From: Chaunax sp. Z400
Lineage: Eukaryota > Chordata > Actinopteri > Lophiiformes > Chaunacidae
Assembly: GCA_037577475.1 (NCBI GenBank)
Contig: CM075183.1
Span: forward strand, 11,472,971-11,536,970
DNA length: 64,000 nt
Direction: 5' to 3'
In this document: in pieces, positions 62,790 through 64,000 of the stretch
Position numbering within the stretch: the first letter of the stretch is position 1
Layout: the number at the start of each line of letters is the position of its first letter
Notes under the pieces: generated by a model
Database searches by the model: none
What the model saw: only the letters and a program-made list of their open reading frames with translations
What the model was told of the DNA's origin: nothing
Program-made: the position numbers and the translations under genes

Positions 62790-63020
62790 CTAATATGGAG
62801 GAGATGGGGAGGGAAGGAGGCAAAGAACGAGCAGATAGGAGGAAACGGGAGGGTGGGGGTCGCAGGAGAGTAGGTGTGCGGGATGGAAGGGAGAGGAGGA
62901 TGGAGGACAGGGGCAAGTGAAGGACAGGTGGAGAAAAGGAGGAGGATGTGGAGAGACAAGAGAAGCAGGCAGTGATTGGAGAGTGACAGGAAGTGAGATA
63001 GAAGAAGAAGAAGAAGGACA
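62790..63020. repeat. polypurine-rich tract
   Basis: The plus strand is mostly G and A for ~230 bp (gatggggagggaaggaggca and similar), ending in a GAA array (63001-63016). The complementary open frames (serine/proline/leucine-rich) are compositional artefacts. Confidence 0.8.
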
Positions 63021-63239
63021 CTAATGAAAAAGCTACTGAGAGGAAAGTTAGAAAGACCCTAAATTAAATAAAAAATAAATAAATAAATTAAACATTCAAT
63101 TACCTGTAGCTAAATGTTTACCAATACATCGTTTTATGAGTTTTAGAGATTGAAGTGTTAAAAAAACAAAAGAGAGCATGGATCTACAAGCTAACAGTGG
63201 CTAACAGGAGGACATGTTTACGCCGTGTTTACACCATGT

Positions 63240-63530
63240 CCTGTCGTGAGAATGAGCCGTCATTGGCTCCCCGTCAATGTCAGATCAGACTTTAAGGTAC
63301 TGACCTACAAAACTGTAAATGGGTTCACTCCTTCATGCCTCTCTGACCTCATTAAACCTTCAGCCATCTTGTCTCCAGGGTTTTAAATAAAAAAAGAAGT
63401 CATCTGGCTGCAGGGCCTTTTTCCCCATCATGCTCCATTCTTCTAAATAAGCTCCTTGATAAAATCAGAAAGTCCACTGAACTCTTTACGAAACTTTAAA
63501 TGATCTTTTTTTTTGCCTTAACTTGCAGTT
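63240..63530 (+). pseudogene. LINE reverse-transcriptase C-terminal fragment
   Basis: From about 63257 the plus strand encodes RHWLPVNVRSDFKVLTYKTV, NGFTPSCLSDLIKPSAI, the conserved end of fish LINE ORF2 proteins (HWLPV..R.DFK.L...K..NG..P.YL..L). A stop follows near 63384. Weaker matches to the final residues (HHAPF, then SESPLNS-like) continue to ~63500 with shifts. It is an isolated relic. Confidence 0.65.
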
Positions 63531-63534
63531 AGTA

Positions 63535-64000
63535 CCATATTCTTTAATAGGACCAGCCATCTTTCCCCATTGCCTCTTCAGAAGGTTTGTCTGATTCTCA
63601 ATGAATCTCTTCAGTATTTATCAGGAGGTTTTGATCTCATGAACCTGACAATTAAAATTCAACCAAATCTCCATATATGTTGCACAACTTTGCAATTTTG
63701 TCCATGTCACCACAACTCATCTGCAAATCTTCGGAGTTTCACCAAAAAGTAGCAGTTCCCCCCCCCATGCTGAGCCCACAACGTCCTGGAAGGACCGACT
63801 CATAGCTCGTGTTTTTCCTGCTGACAAGAGTAGAACAAATGGGAAAACACTGCATTTCTGTAACTTAGGCTGCTGTTTTTGTTTCGGTTTCCCTTTAGCA
63901 ACAATCGTGTTTCTCTCTCTCTTTCTCTATCCCTGGTCCTCTCCTCCTTCTCTCTGGTTCAGGCTCCTCTCTGCTGGACCATTAGGTGCCCAGGCTTCTC
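63535..64000. other. no gene seen
   Basis: A 60-codon plus-strand frame (63570-63752) has no recognisable motif. The last 90 bp are C/T-rich and the window ends without a feature boundary. Confidence 0.5.

Larger units (their letters stand above)
61230..63235. other. no gene seen; simple-repeat cluster
   Basis: At least five simple-sequence arrays and a polypurine tract occupy much of 61.9-63.0 kb. A TAATTA-containing block lies at 61.71-61.77 kb. Confidence 0.55.

Overview
The window looks like teleost nuclear DNA, probably from a percomorph-type fish. Three things point there: eukaryotic splice signals, very long CA/GT microsatellites, and many fish repeat families (Tc1-like, CR1/L2-type LINE, tRNA-derived SINEs, short inverted-repeat elements). 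I see no prokaryotic operon structure, CRISPR array, rRNA or functional tRNA. Family assignments rest on recognition by eye; no database search was possible.

Only one protein-coding exon is convincing. It lies on the minus strand at about 42505-43012 and encodes the signal peptide and first ~120 residues of the cholinesterase-like domain of a neuroligin, best matching neuroligin-2 (nlgn2). It ends in a consensus splice donor (gtgagt, 42504-42499). No further neuroligin exon was found at lower coordinates, so positions 1-42504 are probably mostly or wholly one long intron. Positions above about 43085 (or 43400) would be 5' UTR intron, 5' flank or intergenic DNA.

The rest is interspersed and simple repeat. 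In order: an RTE-like repeat fragment (2.2-2.5 kb); a Tc1/mariner fossil with both inverted ends and flanking TA (2828-4009); LINE/SINE tails (7.3-8.2 kb); a SINE interrupted by a second SINE with a target-site duplication (10.57-11.0 kb); a repeat copy with an expanded TTGG/TTTG array (13.5-13.9 kb); a 114-bp hairpin inside another repeat copy (21.1-21.6 kb); a poly-G run followed by a 53-unit TG array (22.2-22.5 kb); two long GT arrays 175 bp apart (29.5-29.85 kb); a degenerate minus-strand LINE (37.69-39.77 kb); two copies of an unclassified repeat (36.0 and 40.6 kb); a short DNA-transposon-like element whose end is only about 80 bp from the nlgn2 splice donor (41.98-42.42 kb); further LINE fragments (58.4 and 63.25 kb); and a very microsatellite-rich right third.

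No new multigene system is visible. The points most worth checking are the structure of the nlgn2 5' end (two acceptors, an upstream ORF with a strong Kozak context, a transposon beside the donor), the paired unclassified repeat, and the nested insertions, which give relative ages.
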